From Streptomyces caeruleatus (lineage in GTDB: Bacteria; Actinomycetota; Actinomycetes; Streptomycetales; Streptomycetaceae): DNA of 64,000 nucleotides. A program made the translations under genes and the position numbers. The notes below the pieces were generated by a model that was not told where the DNA came from, made no database searches, and worked only from the letters and a program-made list of their open reading frames with translations. Positions within the stretch are counted from its first letter, which is position 1, and every line of letters starts with the position of its first letter. Location of the stretch: assembly GCF_001514235.1 (NCBI RefSeq), contig NZ_KQ948924.1:875832-939831 (forward strand), given 5' to 3'. Shown here in pieces: positions 27,553-37,076 of this stretch.

Positions 27553-29949
27553 TCAGTCCTCGTGCCCGAGCTGAAGATCGCGTTCCGTACGGCCCCCTCC
27601 GGCGACCTGGAGCACGGTGGCGACCGGCGGGTAACCCGTGGCGATGACGGTGTACTCGCCGGTGGCCAGGTCGACGAACCGGAAGGTGCCGTCCGGTCCC
27701 GTGGTGAGGGTGTCCAGGACGTTGCCCGCCACGTCGAGGAGGGTCACGCGCGCGTCCTCGACCGGGCGCCCGCCGCCCGCCCGCACGGTGCCCCGCAGCA
27801 GGGCGCCGCCGGCGAGTTCGATGTCCTGGCGGGTCTCCCGTGCGGCCTTGACGGTGACGGGGACGGCGGCCGGACGGAACGCGGACGCGCTCGCGGCGAG
27901 GGTGTACTCGCCGGCGACGAGTTCGGTGATGACATAGCCGCCCTCGCTTCCGCTGCGGGTGGTGGCGACGACCTCGCCGTGCACGTTGGTGAGCGTGACG
28001 GTGGCGTCCACGGGGGTGCCGTCCGGGGTGAGCACCCGGCCGGCGAGGCGTCCGGCGCCGCCGAGGACGATGTGCAGTTCGACGGGGCCGTCGCCGACGG
28101 TCACGGAGACGGCCTGCGGCTGGTGGCCGCCCGCCGCCGCGATCATGACGTACGAGCCCGGACCCGGCGTCGCCAGGGCGTACCGCCCGTCGTCGCCGCT
28201 CGCGCCGCGCCCGACCTGCTGCCCGGTGATGTCGATGAGGGTGAGCGCCGCGTGGCGGACGAACGTCCCGTCGGGATGCTGGACGGTGCCACGGACGGGG
28301 ACGTCGGCGGCGTACTGCGAACGGGCCTGCGGAATCGAGGGGTTCACCGGCGCCGCGTCCGTCTCCGGGGCCGGGGCGTTGTGGGACGCTGCATCGGTCG
28401 ACAGGGGGGTCTCCTTGAGGAAGAAGGCGACGAGCAGCCCGAGGACGAGCACCGGCACGAGGTAGAGGAAGATCCTCGGCATGGCGTCGGCATAGGCCTG
28501 GATGTAGTCCTCACGCAGCGCCGAGGGCAGGGTGTGGACGAGCTGCGGGGTGATGGACTCGGGGTCGGGCAGCTCGGCGCCCGCGCGCGTGGGCAGGCGT
28601 TCGGCCAGGGCGTCGGCGAGCCGGCCGGCGAAGAGGGTGCCGAAGATCGCGGCGCCGACGCTGCCGCCGATCTGCCGGAAGTAGTTGTTGGCGCTGGTGG
28701 CGGTGCCGAGGTCGGTGGGGCGCACGGAGTTCTGCACGGCGAGGATCAGGACCGGCATCACCATGCCGATGCCGGCGCCGAGTACGGCCATCCAGAGGCT
28801 GTAGTGCAGCCGGGGCGTGTCCACTTCGAGGCGGGACAGCAGCCACATGCCGACGGCCGAGAGCGCGCTGCCGAGCACGGTGTAGATCTTGTAGCGGCCG
28901 GTGAGGCTGATGAGTTGGCCGCAGACGATGGAGGCGCCGACGATGCCGCCCATCATGGGCAGCATCAGCAGGCCCGACTCGGTGGCCGTGGCGCCTTCGA
29001 CCATCTGGAGGTAGGTCGGCAGGTAGCTTGCGGCGCCGAACAGGGCGACGCCGATCACCAGGCCGACGAGTCCGGTGACGTTGAAGACGGAGTCCCTGAA
29101 CAGCCTGAGCGGGATGAGGGGTTCGGCGGCGTGGTGCTCGGCCACGAGGAAGAGGACGGTGGCGAGGGCCGCTCCGGCGCCGAGGCCGAGGATGACGCGG
29201 GAGTCCCAGCGGTACTCGGTGCCGCCCCAACTGGTCAGCAGCACCAGGCAGGTGGAGGCGACGGCGAGCAGCAGGGCACCGAGGACGTCGAGGCGGGCCT
29301 TGGCCTTCGGCTTGGGCAGCTTCAGTACGACGGCGACGACGGCGAGGGTGACCAGGCCGAAGGGGACGTTGACGTAGAAGCACCAGCGCCAGGAGAGGTG
29401 GTCCGTGAAGTAGCCGCCGAGCAGGGGTCCGGCGACCGAGGCGAGGCCGAACGCGGCGCCGATCAGGCCCAGGTAGCGGCCGCGCTGCCGGGCCGGGACG
29501 ATGTCGGCGATGATCGCCTGGACGCCGATCATGAGCCCGCCGGCGCCGACGCCCTGGACCGCGCGGTAGGCGATCAGCTGGTCCATGGTCTCGGCCCGTC
29601 CGGCGAGCGCGGAGCCGATGACGAAGACGACGATCGCGAACTGGAAGACGCCCTTGCGGCCGAGGAGGTCGCCGAGCTTGCCGTAGATCGGCAGTCCGAC
29701 GGTGGCGGTGAGCAGGTAGGCGGTGATCGCCCAGGACATCCTGTCCAGGCCGTGCAGCTCGCCGACGATCTTCGGCAGCGCGGTGGCGACGATCATCTGC
29801 TCCAGCGCGGCCAGCAGCAGCGCGAGCATCAGCCCGAAGAAGACCAGGCGCACCCGGCGCGGGCTGAGCCGGGGCTCGGCGTCCTGGGGCGGAGCCGGTG
29901 GAGGAGGTGCGGTGACGGTCTCGTCCTGCACCAAAGTCGCGCCGCCCAC
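27553..29949 (-). CDS. DHA2-type MFS multidrug exporter fused to carboxypeptidase-regulatory-like repeats
   Basis: 798 aa from a GTG at 29949 (GAGGGGAG ribosome-binding site); an in-frame GTG 18 bases later is possible. Residues about 25-520 are a 14-span DHA2 (EmrB/QacA) transporter, with the motif [17 protein letters not shown] and motif C-like [16 protein letters not shown]. After the last span, residues about 555-790 hold three tandem carboxypeptidase-regulatory/prealbumin-like beta domains ([59 protein letters not shown]). By topology they should be on one face of the membrane only. They may bind a surface partner or substrate. Export of a hydrophobic compound is the likely role. Confidence 0.9.
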   Translation of the reverse strand: MGGATLVQDETVTAPPPPAPPQDAEPRLSPRRVRLVFFGLMLALLLAALEQMIVATALPKIVGELHGLDRMSWAITAYLLTATVGLPIYGKLGDLLGRKGVFQFAIVVFVIGSALAGRAETMDQLIAYRAVQGVGAGGLMIGVQAIIADIVPARQRGRYLGLIGAAFGLASVAGPLLGGYFTDHLSWRWCFYVNVPFGLVTLAVVAVVLKLPKPKAKARLDVLGALLLAVASTCLVLLTSWGGTEYRWDSRVILGLGAGAALATVLFLVAEHHAAEPLIPLRLFRDSVFNVTGLVGLVIGVALFGAASYLPTYLQMVEGATATESGLLMLPMMGGIVGASIVCGQLISLTGRYKIYTVLGSALSAVGMWLLSRLEVDTPRLHYSLWMAVLGAGIGMVMPVLILAVQNSVRPTDLGTATSANNYFRQIGGSVGAAIFGTLFAGRLADALAERLPTRAGAELPDPESITPQLVHTLPSALREDYIQAYADAMPRIFLYLVPVLVLGLLVAFFLKETPLSTDAASHNAPAPETDAAPVNPSIPQARSQYAADVPVRGTVQHPDGTFVRHAALTLIDITGQQVGRGASGDDGRYALATPGPGSYVMIAAAGGHQPQAVSVTVGDGPVELHIVLGGAGRLAGRVLTPDGTPVDATVTLTNVHGEVVATTRSGSEGGYVITELVAGEYTLAASASAFRPAAVPVTVKAARETRQDIELAGGALLRGTVRAGGGRPVEDARVTLLDVAGNVLDTLTTGPDGTFRFVDLATGEYTVIATGYPPVATVLQVAGGGRTERDLQLGHED

Positions 29950-30095
29950 GGACCGCTCCCCTCGCCGTACCTGCTCACATTTCCCGCATTAGGCGACAAC
30001 TACGAGCAAGCACGGCGAGTTACGGTGCCGTCCCGGACACGACCGAGATCCACCCGAACCGGTGAGGAGGCCAAGGGCCTCCGCACACCGGGGAC

Positions 30096-30539
30096 TTACT
30101 TCTCGACCTCGGTGGCGAGGTTGGCGAGCAGCGCGTCGTAGATGCGGCCGAGGCCCTTGGGCGCGAAGGTCTTCTCGAAGAAGCCGCCGATACCGCCGGC
30201 GCCCTGCCAGGTGGTGGTGACGACGACCCGGGACTTGCCCTCGCCGGCCGGGGTGACCCGCCAGGTGGTGACCATGGAGGAGTTGCGGTCCTTCTCGACG
30301 AGCTCGCCGTCGGTGGGCTCGCTGACCTCCAGGAGGCAGTCGCGCACGCGCTTGCTGGTGGCCTGGAGCTTCCAGTGGACGAGCGTGCCCTCGCCGTCGC
30401 CGCCCTCACGCACCTCGTACTCGCTGAAATGCTCGGGCAGGACCTTCTGCCGCGTGCCGCTGTAGTCGGCGAGGGCGTCGAACACCTTCTCCGCGTCCGC
30501 CGCGACGACCCGCTCCGTAGTGGCCTCGACCTGCGCCAT
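30096..30539 (-). CDS. SRPBCC (START-like) family protein
   Basis: 147 aa; ATG at 30539 directly after a textbook GGAGGAAG. Polyketide-cyclase/dehydrase-like hydrophobic-pocket fold: AEKVFDALADYSGTRQKVLP at the start, GEGTLVHWKLQATSKRVRDC in the middle, and a C-terminal helix GLGRIYDALLANLATEVEK. These proteins bind lipids, aromatic compounds or act as stress proteins; no ligand can be named. It is divergent from the radical-SAM gene, and the LexA box between them is much closer to the radical-SAM gene. Confidence 0.88.
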   Translation of the reverse strand: MAQVEATTERVVAADAEKVFDALADYSGTRQKVLPEHFSEYEVREGGDGEGTLVHWKLQATSKRVRDCLLEVSEPTDGELVEKDRNSSMVTTWRVTPAGEGKSRVVVTTTWQGAGGIGGFFEKTFAPKGLGRIYDALLANLATEVEK

Positions 30540-30686
30540 TGACTTCCTCCAGGACCTGATTTCTCGGGGGTTGGAGCAAGCCAACCACCCCGCCGCCGGA
30601 GCGCCCAAATCGGGGTCCCGATCCACTCACGGAAGCGGTCGCGCAGTGATCGGAAACGAAGCGGGGAGACAGGTCGCACGATCAAG

Positions 30687-30700
30687 GGAACATGTGTTCC
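30687..30700 (+). promoter_or_regulatory. LexA SOS box
   Basis: GGAACATGTGTTCC has 6-bp inverted arms and contains GAAC-N4-GTTC, the actinobacterial LexA core. It lies 33 bases before the radical-SAM gene start, overlapping the expected promoter, and 148 bases from the divergent SRPBCC gene. DNA-damage induction of the radical-SAM gene is predicted. Confidence 0.82.
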
Positions 30701-30732
30701 ATTGTGGGTCCCCGTGCTACCGAGGAGGCACC

Positions 30733-31776
30733 ATGCGCTGGGAGAACCTCACCCTGGAGTCCGATCACAGCCGGGCCGACTCCGCGCTGTTCGGCGCGGA
30801 CGCCGTGGTCACCCGCACCTTCGACACGCCCGAGTTCGCCGGGATCACGTTCCACGAGATCCGGGCCCGCTCGATCGTCAACCGGGTGCCGGGCGCCTCG
30901 CGGATGCCCTTCGAGTGGACGGTCAACCCCTACCGGGGGTGCTCGCACGCGTGCGTGTACTGCTTCGCCCGCAAGACCCACAGCTACCTCGACCTGGACA
31001 CGGGCCTCGGCTTCGACTCCCAGATCGTGGTCAAGGTGAACGCGCCGGAGCTGCTGCGCCGCCAGCTCGCCTCGCGCCGCTGGCTGGGCGACCACATAGC
31101 GATGGGCACCAACGTCGACTGCTACCAGCGGGCCGAGGGCCGCTACCGGCTGATGCCGGGCATCCTCGCCGCCCTGCGCGACCACGCCAACCCGTACTCG
31201 ATCCTGACCAAGGGCACGCTGATCCTGCGCGACCTGGAGCTGCTGAAGCAGTCCGCCCAGGTGACCGACGTCGGCATCTCCGTCTCGGTCGGCTTCGTCG
31301 ACCCCGAGCTGTGGCGCACCGTGGAGCCGGGCACGCCCGCGCCCGAGCGGCGCCTGGACGTCGTACGGACCCTGGCCGAGCACGGGCTCGGGTGCGGGGT
31401 GCTGATGGCGCCGGTGATCCCGTTCCTGAGCGACCAGCCGGCTCAACTGCGAGCCACCGTGCGGGCGATAGCCGCCTCGGGGGCGACCTCGGTCACGCCG
31501 CTGGTGCTGCATCTGCGACCGGGGGCGCGCGAGTGGTTCATGGCCTGGCTCGGCCGCGAGCACCCGCATCTGGTGCGCCGTTACGAGCGCCTGTACGCCG
31601 ACGGCGCCTACGCGCCCAAGTGGTATCAGCGCCGGGTCACCCGTCAGGTCCACGACCTGGCGCAGGAGTACGGCATCGGCCCCACGCGCGCGGGGATGCC
31701 GCGCCGGATCCGCGAGCCCGAACCGGAGCCGGCCGGGCACACGCGGTCCGAACCGACCCAGCTCTCCCTGCTCTGA
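30733..31776 (+). CDS. Rv2578c family radical SAM protein (SplB-like)
   Basis: 347 aa from the ATG at 30733 with GAGGAGG upstream. The radical-SAM [4Fe-4S] motif is YRGCSHACVYCFARKTH (CxxxCxxC) near residue 75. The TIM-barrel body includes GTNVDCYQRAEGRYRLMPGI and SILTKGTLILRDLELL, typical of the spore-photoproduct-lyase-like Rv2578c family. The enzyme's substrate is not established; the mycobacterial relative is reported as part of the LexA regulon, which agrees with the SOS box here. DNA repair is therefore plausible. The final QLSLL peptide resembles a beta-clamp-binding motif (Q-L-S-L-L), consistent with recruitment to replication or repair sites. Confidence 0.9.
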   Translation: MRWENLTLESDHSRADSALFGADAVVTRTFDTPEFAGITFHEIRARSIVNRVPGASRMPFEWTVNPYRGCSHACVYCFARKTHSYLDLDTGLGFDSQIVVKVNAPELLRRQLASRRWLGDHIAMGTNVDCYQRAEGRYRLMPGILAALRDHANPYSILTKGTLILRDLELLKQSAQVTDVGISVSVGFVDPELWRTVEPGTPAPERRLDVVRTLAEHGLGCGVLMAPVIPFLSDQPAQLRATVRAIAASGATSVTPLVLHLRPGAREWFMAWLGREHPHLVRRYERLYADGAYAPKWYQRRVTRQVHDLAQEYGIGPTRAGMPRRIREPEPEPAGHTRSEPTQLSLL

Positions 31777-31930
31777 AGGCGTTGGAGACCTGAGCGCGCA
31801 TTGGAGGGCATCTGCGATCCAATAGGGTCAAGTCTGAACAGAAACAGTTCTTCCAGGCGCCTGTTCCGGGATGAATGCGGCCAGGACCGTGGCCTTCGCG
31901 GTCCGGAACGCTCCGTCCCGGGAGGACCCC

Positions 31931-33490
31931 ATGGGAAAACGCGCAGCCCTGCTGTGCGGCGCCGCCGTCGTCCTGGCCGGAAGCGTGACGGCCGCCCCCG
32001 CCGCCACGGCGACCGCCCAGGCCGGCCCCCTGGCCTGGAAGAAGTGCGGCACCACCAAGTACCCGACGCTCCAGTGCGCGTCCCTCGACGTACCCCTCGA
32101 CCACGCCGACCCGCACGGCCGGCGGATCACCCTCGCGCTGTCCCGCGTCCCGCACACCGCGAAGAAGTACCAGGGCCCGCTGCTGGTCAACCCGGGCGGC
32201 CCCGGCGGCAGCGGCCTCACGCTCGCCGGGTTCGTGGCCGCCGCGCTGCCCAAGGAAGTGGCGGCCCAGTACGACGTCATCGGCTTCGACCCACGCGGAG
32301 TCGGCAGGAGCAAGCCCGCCCTCAACTGCGACCCCGGCTACTTCGCCCCCGTCCGCCCGGACTCCGTGCCCCGCACCCTTCAGATCGAGCGGGCCAACCT
32401 CCAGCGGGCCAAGGCCTTCGCGCGGGCCTGCGGTGAGAAGTACGCGGACGTGCTGCCGTACATCAACACCCTCAGCGCCGTACGCGACATGGACCGGATC
32501 CGCGCGGCACTCGGCGCACGGCGGATCAGCTACTTCGGCTACTCGTACGGCACCTACCTCGGCACGGTCTACGCCAAGCTCTTCCCGGAGCGGGTGCGGC
32601 GCGCGGCACTGGACTCGGTCGTCGACCCCACCGGCGTCTGGTACGACGCCAACCTCGCGCAGGACGTCGCCTTCGACGACCGGCACCGCGCGTTCCTGGC
32701 GTGGACCGCACGGCACGACAGGACGTACGGGCTCGGCGCCGACCCTGCCAGGGTCGAGGCCAAGTGGTACGCGATGCGGGCGGCCCTGGGCAACGCGCCG
32801 GCCGGCGGCAAGGTCGGCGCCTCCGAACTGGAGGACACCTTCCTTCCCGGCGGCTACTTCAACGGCTACTGGCCCTATCTCGCCGAGGCGTTCGCGGCGT
32901 ACGCGAACAGCAGGGACGCCGGTCCGTTGATCAAGGCGTACGAGAAGTTCGGCGCCTCGGACGCGTCCGACGAGAACAGCTACAGCATCTACACCTCCGT
33001 GCAGTGCCGGGACGCCGCCTGGTCCCGCGACTGGCACCGGTGGCGGGCGGACAACTGGAGCGTGTACGCGAAGGCGCCGTTCATGACCTGGAACAACGCC
33101 TGGTACAACGCGCCGTGCGCGTTCTGGCCGAAGACCTCGCTGCCCTCGGTGAGCATCGCCAACGGCAAGGTGGCGCCGGTGCTGCTGTTCCAGTCGACCG
33201 GCGACGCGGCCACCCCGTACCAGGGTGCCGTCACGGTGCACCGGCAGCTGGCCCGCTCCAGCCTGGTGGTGGAGCGCGGCGGCGGCAACCACGGCATCAC
33301 CCTGGGCGGGAACCCCTGCCTGGACCGGCACCTCGCGGCCTACCTGGCCGACGGCACCGTGCCGCGCGGCGCGGGCGCGGTCGACGCGGTGTGCGAGGCC
33401 CGGCCCGACCCGAAGCCGCTGAGCTCCAAGGTCGCGTCCACGTCGACCCGCGGCGCGGAACTGCACCAGCTGATCGGTTTCCGGCACTGA
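31931..33490 (+). CDS. Secreted tripeptidyl aminopeptidase-like alpha/beta hydrolase (S33)
   Basis: 519 aa from the ATG at 31931 (GGGAGGA ribosome-binding site). Signal peptide about 1-34 ending in AAPAATATAQA. The alpha/beta hydrolase core has the oxyanion stretch LLVNPGGPGGSGLTLAGF, the nucleophile elbow YFGYSYGTYLG (Ser), the acid in the SIANGKVAPVLLFQSTGDAA region, and the catalytic His in ERGGGNHGITLGGNPC. It resembles the mycelium-associated Slp/tripeptidyl-aminopeptidase family that degrades extracellular peptides during growth on protein. An earlier in-frame ATG (31871) would add 20 residues without a good ribosome-binding site. Confidence 0.92.
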   Translation: MGKRAALLCGAAVVLAGSVTAAPAATATAQAGPLAWKKCGTTKYPTLQCASLDVPLDHADPHGRRITLALSRVPHTAKKYQGPLLVNPGGPGGSGLTLAGFVAAALPKEVAAQYDVIGFDPRGVGRSKPALNCDPGYFAPVRPDSVPRTLQIERANLQRAKAFARACGEKYADVLPYINTLSAVRDMDRIRAALGARRISYFGYSYGTYLGTVYAKLFPERVRRAALDSVVDPTGVWYDANLAQDVAFDDRHRAFLAWTARHDRTYGLGADPARVEAKWYAMRAALGNAPAGGKVGASELEDTFLPGGYFNGYWPYLAEAFAAYANSRDAGPLIKAYEKFGASDASDENSYSIYTSVQCRDAAWSRDWHRWRADNWSVYAKAPFMTWNNAWYNAPCAFWPKTSLPSVSIANGKVAPVLLFQSTGDAATPYQGAVTVHRQLARSSLVVERGGGNHGITLGGNPCLDRHLAAYLADGTVPRGAGAVDAVCEARPDPKPLSSKVASTSTRGAELHQLIGFRH

Positions 33491-33545
33491 GCACGGCCGG
33501 TTAATCGGAGGCGGACGCGGACGGGCGGCGTCTACGGTGCCCGGC

Positions 33546-34103
33546 ATGAACGACGTAGACGCCGCGCACGACGCCGGTACACCGACCCGGGTCCGCGCGA
33601 TGACCCTGTCCGACTGCGACCGTGTCGCCGAGATCCGCATCGGCGGCTGGCAGCGCGCCTACCAGGGCCTCGTGCCGCAGTCGTACCTGGACGCCCTCGA
33701 CGTGACCCACGACGCGGAGCGCCGCCGCGCCCACCTCTCGCAGGCCGACGGCAGCGTGGCCGACCTGGTCGCCGAGCGGGACGGACGGGTCGTCGGCTGG
33801 GCCTGCCACGGCCCGTACCGCGACGGCGAAGTGCGCACCGAGGACGCCGAGTTGTACGCGATCTACGTGGACCCCGGGCAGTACGGCCACGGCATCGGAC
33901 GGTCCCTGCTCCAGGAGTCGCTACGCCGCTGTACGACCGCCGGCCACCCCCGCATGCTCCTCTGGGTCCTCAAGGGCAACGCCCGCGCCCGGCGCTTCTA
34001 CGAACGGGCGGGGTTCCGGCCGGACGGCGCCGAGGAGCCGTTCGAGGTGGAGGGGGTGGCGGTGCCCGAGGTGCGCTACGCGCGGGAGTTGGGGCCGGCC
34101 TGA
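33546..34103 (+). CDS. GNAT family N-acetyltransferase
   Basis: 185 aa. The acetyl-CoA fold shows all four motifs: RAMTLSDCDRVAEIRIGGWQ (N-terminal strand), RDGRVVGWACHGPY, AELYAIYVDPGQYGHGIGRSLL (motif A with Q-x-x-G-x-G-like pyrophosphate loop as QYGHGIG), and RRFYERAGFRPDGAEE. Substrate unknown. The start at 33546 has no Shine-Dalgarno but lies 7 bases after TACGGT, fitting a leaderless transcript. It is convergent with the HEAT-repeat gene, 17 bases away. Confidence 0.92.
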   Translation: MNDVDAAHDAGTPTRVRAMTLSDCDRVAEIRIGGWQRAYQGLVPQSYLDALDVTHDAERRRAHLSQADGSVADLVAERDGRVVGWACHGPYRDGEVRTEDAELYAIYVDPGQYGHGIGRSLLQESLRRCTTAGHPRMLLWVLKGNARARRFYERAGFRPDGAEEPFEVEGVAVPEVRYARELGPA

Positions 34104-34120
34104 GGTCGCCGTCGGGCGGC

Positions 34121-34696
34121 TCATCGCTGTCCCGGGATCCGCGCCAGCGCCCGGACCGCCGCCTGCGCCAGCGCCGGATGGGCCAGGGCCTCGTTCAGGA
34201 CCCGTCTGGCGCGGCTGTCGCCGAGGGTGCCGAGGCCCTCCACGCAGGCGAGGGCCACCCGGCGGTAGGGGTCATGGGGGCGCAGCCGGCGTTCCAGGGT
34301 GGTGATCAGGGCGGGGACGGCCTCGGGGGCGCGCAGTTCGACCAGGAGGCGGACCGGGAGCAGGGCGTAGGCGACGCGGAGTTCGTTGGTGGCGAGGGCC
34401 GCCGCCGCGCGGGCCGTGCGCGGGTCGCCGAGTCGGGCGAGGGCGTGGGCGGCGGAGACGCAGCGCTCCGGATCGCGATGGTTGAGCAGCAGGACGAGGG
34501 ACTCGAAGGCCCGCCGGTCGCCCGCCAGGCCCAGCCGGAACGCGGCCAGCTCCCTGGCCCACAGCGGCTGTCCGGGCGCGGTCAGCACGCTCGCCAGTTC
34601 GTCGAGGTCCCCGGTCGCCGCGAGATGCTCGTACGCGGCCGACGCCCCGGACTCCTGCCGTAAGCGCTCCGTGAGTGATCGCAACTCTTCGTCCAT
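34121..34696 (-). CDS. HEAT-repeat protein
   Basis: 191 aa almost entirely alpha-helical, with repeated pairs of helices (WARELAAFRLGLAGDRRAFESLVLLL; RCVSAAHALARLGDPRTARAAAAL; RRVALACVEGLGTLGDSRARRVL, each quoted in shorter parts as LAAFRLGLAGDRRAFE, AAHALARLGDPRTARA, ALACVEGLGTLGDSRAR). HEAT/PBS-lyase-like repeats make protein-binding scaffolds. The ATG at 34696 lies 7 bases after TACGCT on the minus strand (leaderless pattern); a longer start at 34714 is possible. Function unknown; some homologues in databases carry misleading enzyme names. Confidence 0.85.
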   Translation of the reverse strand: MDEELRSLTERLRQESGASAAYEHLAATGDLDELASVLTAPGQPLWARELAAFRLGLAGDRRAFESLVLLLNHRDPERCVSAAHALARLGDPRTARAAAALATNELRVAYALLPVRLLVELRAPEAVPALITTLERRLRPHDPYRRVALACVEGLGTLGDSRARRVLNEALAHPALAQAAVRALARIPGQR

Positions 34697-35074
34697 GAAG
34701 CCGAGCGTATGCAAGCGGCCCGCCTCACGGGACCTACATCACAAAGACAAGGTCTGGCGCGCTCGTTACCCACCGGTTAAGCTCATACGAGCGAGTCACC
34801 CACTCGTGGATTTGCTTGCAGCGGCCTGGTGACGCAGCCGCCGCGAGTGTTGTCGGTTCGGTACTTCGAGTACCTCAGTACGACGCGGCTCCGGGACAGG
34901 GCCGGTCGGATCCGCCGTTCCCCGGCGCGTGTGCACGCGCCCGGCGACGGCACCGGGCGTGTGCGCCAGAAGCCCGGCAACAACACCCGCACTCACTCCT
35001 TTCCGCACCCGGTGCGCCTGCTCGGCGCACCCGGGGGCGTTTCCAGTCGTCACCCTCATTCCTGGAGTCCCGCG
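34697..35074. other. Intergenic region between divergent HEAT and hydroxyacyl-CoA dehydrogenase genes
   Basis: 378 bases without a convincing gene. It must contain the dehydrogenase promoter. Small inverted repeats such as GTACTTCGAGTAC (34861-34873) are present but not distinctive. The dehydrogenase ATG has GGAG 8 bases upstream. Confidence 0.5.
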
Positions 35075-36892
35075 ATGGCCACTCCCCTGTCCGACACCTC
35101 GTCCGACACACCTCTGTCCCCGCTCAAGACCGTCGCCGTCGTCGGCCTCGGCACCATGGGCACCGGCATCGCCGAGATCCTGGCCAAGGCCGGTCGCGAG
35201 GTCATCGGTATCGACATCAGCGAGGCCGCGGCCGCCAAGGCCGTCGCCGCCCTGGAGTCCTCGACCGCCCGTGCCGTGGAGCGCGGCCGGCTGACCGAGG
35301 AGGAGCGCGCTCAGGCCCTCGCCCGCGTCCGCACCTTCACCGACCTTCAGGCGGCGGCCGACGCGGACCTGGTCATCGAGGTGGCGCCGGAGTCGTACGA
35401 GATCAAGCAGCAGATCTTCCGTGAGCTGGACGGGATCGTGCGCCCCGAGACCATCCTGGCGACCGGCACCAACGCCCTGTCGGTCACGCGGCTGGCCGCC
35501 GACTCGGCCCGCCCCGAGCGCGTGCTCGGACTGCACTTCTTCAACCCGGCGCCCGCGATGCGGCTGGTCGAGGTCGTCTCGTCCGTGCTGACCGCGCCGG
35601 CCGCCGTCACCGCGGTCACCAACCTCGCCCTGGACCTCGGCAAGGAGCCCGTCGCGGTCGGCGACCGGCCCGGGTTCGTCGCCGACGGGCTGCTGTTCGG
35701 CTACCTCAACCAGGCGGCCGCGATGTACGAGGCGAAGTACGCCTCCCGCGAGGACATCGACGCCGCGATGCGGCTGGGCTGCGGCCTGCCGATGGGGCCG
35801 CTGGCCCTGCTCGACCTGATCGGCGTCGACACCGCGCGCCGGGTCCTGGAGGCCATGTACGCCGAGTCCCGCGACCGGCTGCACGCCCCCGCGCCGATCC
35901 TCAAGCAGCTCAGCGAGGCGGGCCTGACGGGCCGTAAGTCGGGCCGCGGCTTCTACACGTACGAGGCGCCGGGCAGCGCCACCGTCGTGCGGGACGCGCT
36001 GACGCCGCTGGACGGCGCCGCCCTCACGCCCGGACGTACGGTCCGCTCGGTGGGTGTCGCGGGCTCCGGCACCATGGCGTCCGGGATCGCGGAGGTCTTC
36101 GCCAAGGCCGGGTACGAGGTCGTGCTGGCCGCCCGCAGCGAGGAGAAGGCGCAGGCCGCGAAGGCCCGTATCGGCAAGTCGCTTTCGCGCTCTGTCGACA
36201 AGGGGCGGATGACCGCCGAGGCCGCCGCGCAGACCCTGGACCTGATCACCACGGCGGGTTCGTACGACGCGTTCGCCGACGTCGATCTGGCCGTCGAGGC
36301 CATCGCCGAGGACCTGGAGATCAAGCAGCAGCTGTTCGCGACGCTGGACAAGGTCTGCAAGCCGGGCGCGGTGCTGGCCACCACGACCTCCTCGCTGCCG
36401 GTCGTCGCCTGCGCCCGTGCCACCTCGCGTCCGCAGGACGTGATCGGCATGCACTTCTTCAACCCGGCGCCGGCGATGAAGCTGGTCGAGGTCGTCCGGA
36501 CGGTGCTCACCGCCGACGACGTCCACTCCACGGTCCGCGAGGTCTGCGGCCGGATCAGGAAGCACGCCGTGGACTGCGGCGACCGTGCCGGGTTCATCGT
36601 GAACGCGCTGCTGTTCCCGTACCTGAACAACGCGATCAAGATGGTCGAGGAGCACTACGCGACACTCGACGACATCGACGCGGCGATGAAGCTGGGCGGC
36701 GGCTACCCGATGGGTCCGTTCGAGCTGCTGGACGTCGTCGGTCTCGACGTCTCCCTGGCGATCGAGAAGGTCCTGCACCGCGAGTTCCGCGACCCGGGCC
36801 TCGCCCCGTCGCCGCTCCTGGAGCACCTGGTGGCCGCGGGCTGCCTCGGCCGCAAGACCGGCCGCGGCTTCCGCGAATATGCCCGGCGCTGA
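35075..36892 (+). CDS. Duplicated 3-hydroxyacyl-CoA dehydrogenase (FadB-like)
   Basis: 605 aa comprising two complete copies of an NAD-dependent hydroxyacyl-CoA dehydrogenase of the single-domain 3-hydroxybutyryl-CoA type. Each copy has an NAD fold (VVGLGTMGTGIAEILAKAG and VAGSGTMASGIAEVFAKAG), the catalytic-His region (LGLHFFNPAPAMRLVEVV and IGMHFFNPAPAMKLVEVV) and a C-terminal dimerisation domain (GRKSGRGFYTYE and GRKTGRGFREYA). It is just upstream of the TetR regulator and the ccr operon. There it would interconvert acetoacetyl-CoA and 3-hydroxybutyryl-CoA, the entry step of the ethylmalonyl-CoA route (inference by context). Confidence 0.92.
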   Translation: MATPLSDTSSDTPLSPLKTVAVVGLGTMGTGIAEILAKAGREVIGIDISEAAAAKAVAALESSTARAVERGRLTEEERAQALARVRTFTDLQAAADADLVIEVAPESYEIKQQIFRELDGIVRPETILATGTNALSVTRLAADSARPERVLGLHFFNPAPAMRLVEVVSSVLTAPAAVTAVTNLALDLGKEPVAVGDRPGFVADGLLFGYLNQAAAMYEAKYASREDIDAAMRLGCGLPMGPLALLDLIGVDTARRVLEAMYAESRDRLHAPAPILKQLSEAGLTGRKSGRGFYTYEAPGSATVVRDALTPLDGAALTPGRTVRSVGVAGSGTMASGIAEVFAKAGYEVVLAARSEEKAQAAKARIGKSLSRSVDKGRMTAEAAAQTLDLITTAGSYDAFADVDLAVEAIAEDLEIKQQLFATLDKVCKPGAVLATTTSSLPVVACARATSRPQDVIGMHFFNPAPAMKLVEVVRTVLTADDVHSTVREVCGRIRKHAVDCGDRAGFIVNALLFPYLNNAIKMVEEHYATLDDIDAAMKLGGGYPMGPFELLDVVGLDVSLAIEKVLHREFRDPGLAPSPLLEHLVAAGCLGRKTGRGFREYARR

Positions 36893-37035
36893 GCGGCCCG
36901 GGGACTGGTTCGGGGCGGGTCAGGAGTGGGGCGGGCTGCTGGACCCCGGCAGCCCGCTTCCGGCCTCCCTGCACGGCTCGGCCCCGGCCGCCGAACCCGG
37001 CCCTCCCCCGCCCGCCGAGGGCGGGGGAAACCCCG

Positions 37036-37063
37036 TGCATGCGCATCAAGCTGCGCACATGCA
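37036..37063 (+). promoter_or_regulatory. Inverted-repeat operator ahead of the TetR gene
   Basis: TGCATGCGCA (37036-37045), 6 bases, then TGCGCACATGCA (37052-37063). The arms are near-perfect inverted repeats differing by a two-base insertion, and each contains the self-complementary TGCGCA. It ends one base before the -10-like TACGTT (37065-37070), the ideal site for autorepression by the TetR protein. Confidence 0.7.
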
Positions 37064-37076
37064 GTACGTTCGGGTC

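Noticed and set aside
27460..30141. 893-codon open frame on the plus strand over the MFS gene
   Set aside because: Antisense of a gene with clear membrane spans and motifs; composition (Asp/Glu/Gly/His-rich) typical of reverse-frame artefacts.
31831..31850. Second LexA-like site GAAC...GTTC upstream of the aminopeptidase gene
   Set aside because: The half-sites are separated by 7 bases rather than 4, so it does not fit the SOS box.
34861..34873. Inverted repeat GTACTTCGAGTAC ahead of the hydroxyacyl-CoA dehydrogenase gene
   Set aside because: Arms are 5 bases and such motifs are frequent by chance; no match to a known operator and not positioned over a clear promoter.
36893..37076. N-terminal extension of the TetR protein to 336 residues
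   Set aside because: The extension is Pro/Gly/Ala-rich and runs through the palindromic operator; the start after TACGTT gives a normal TetR N-terminus.
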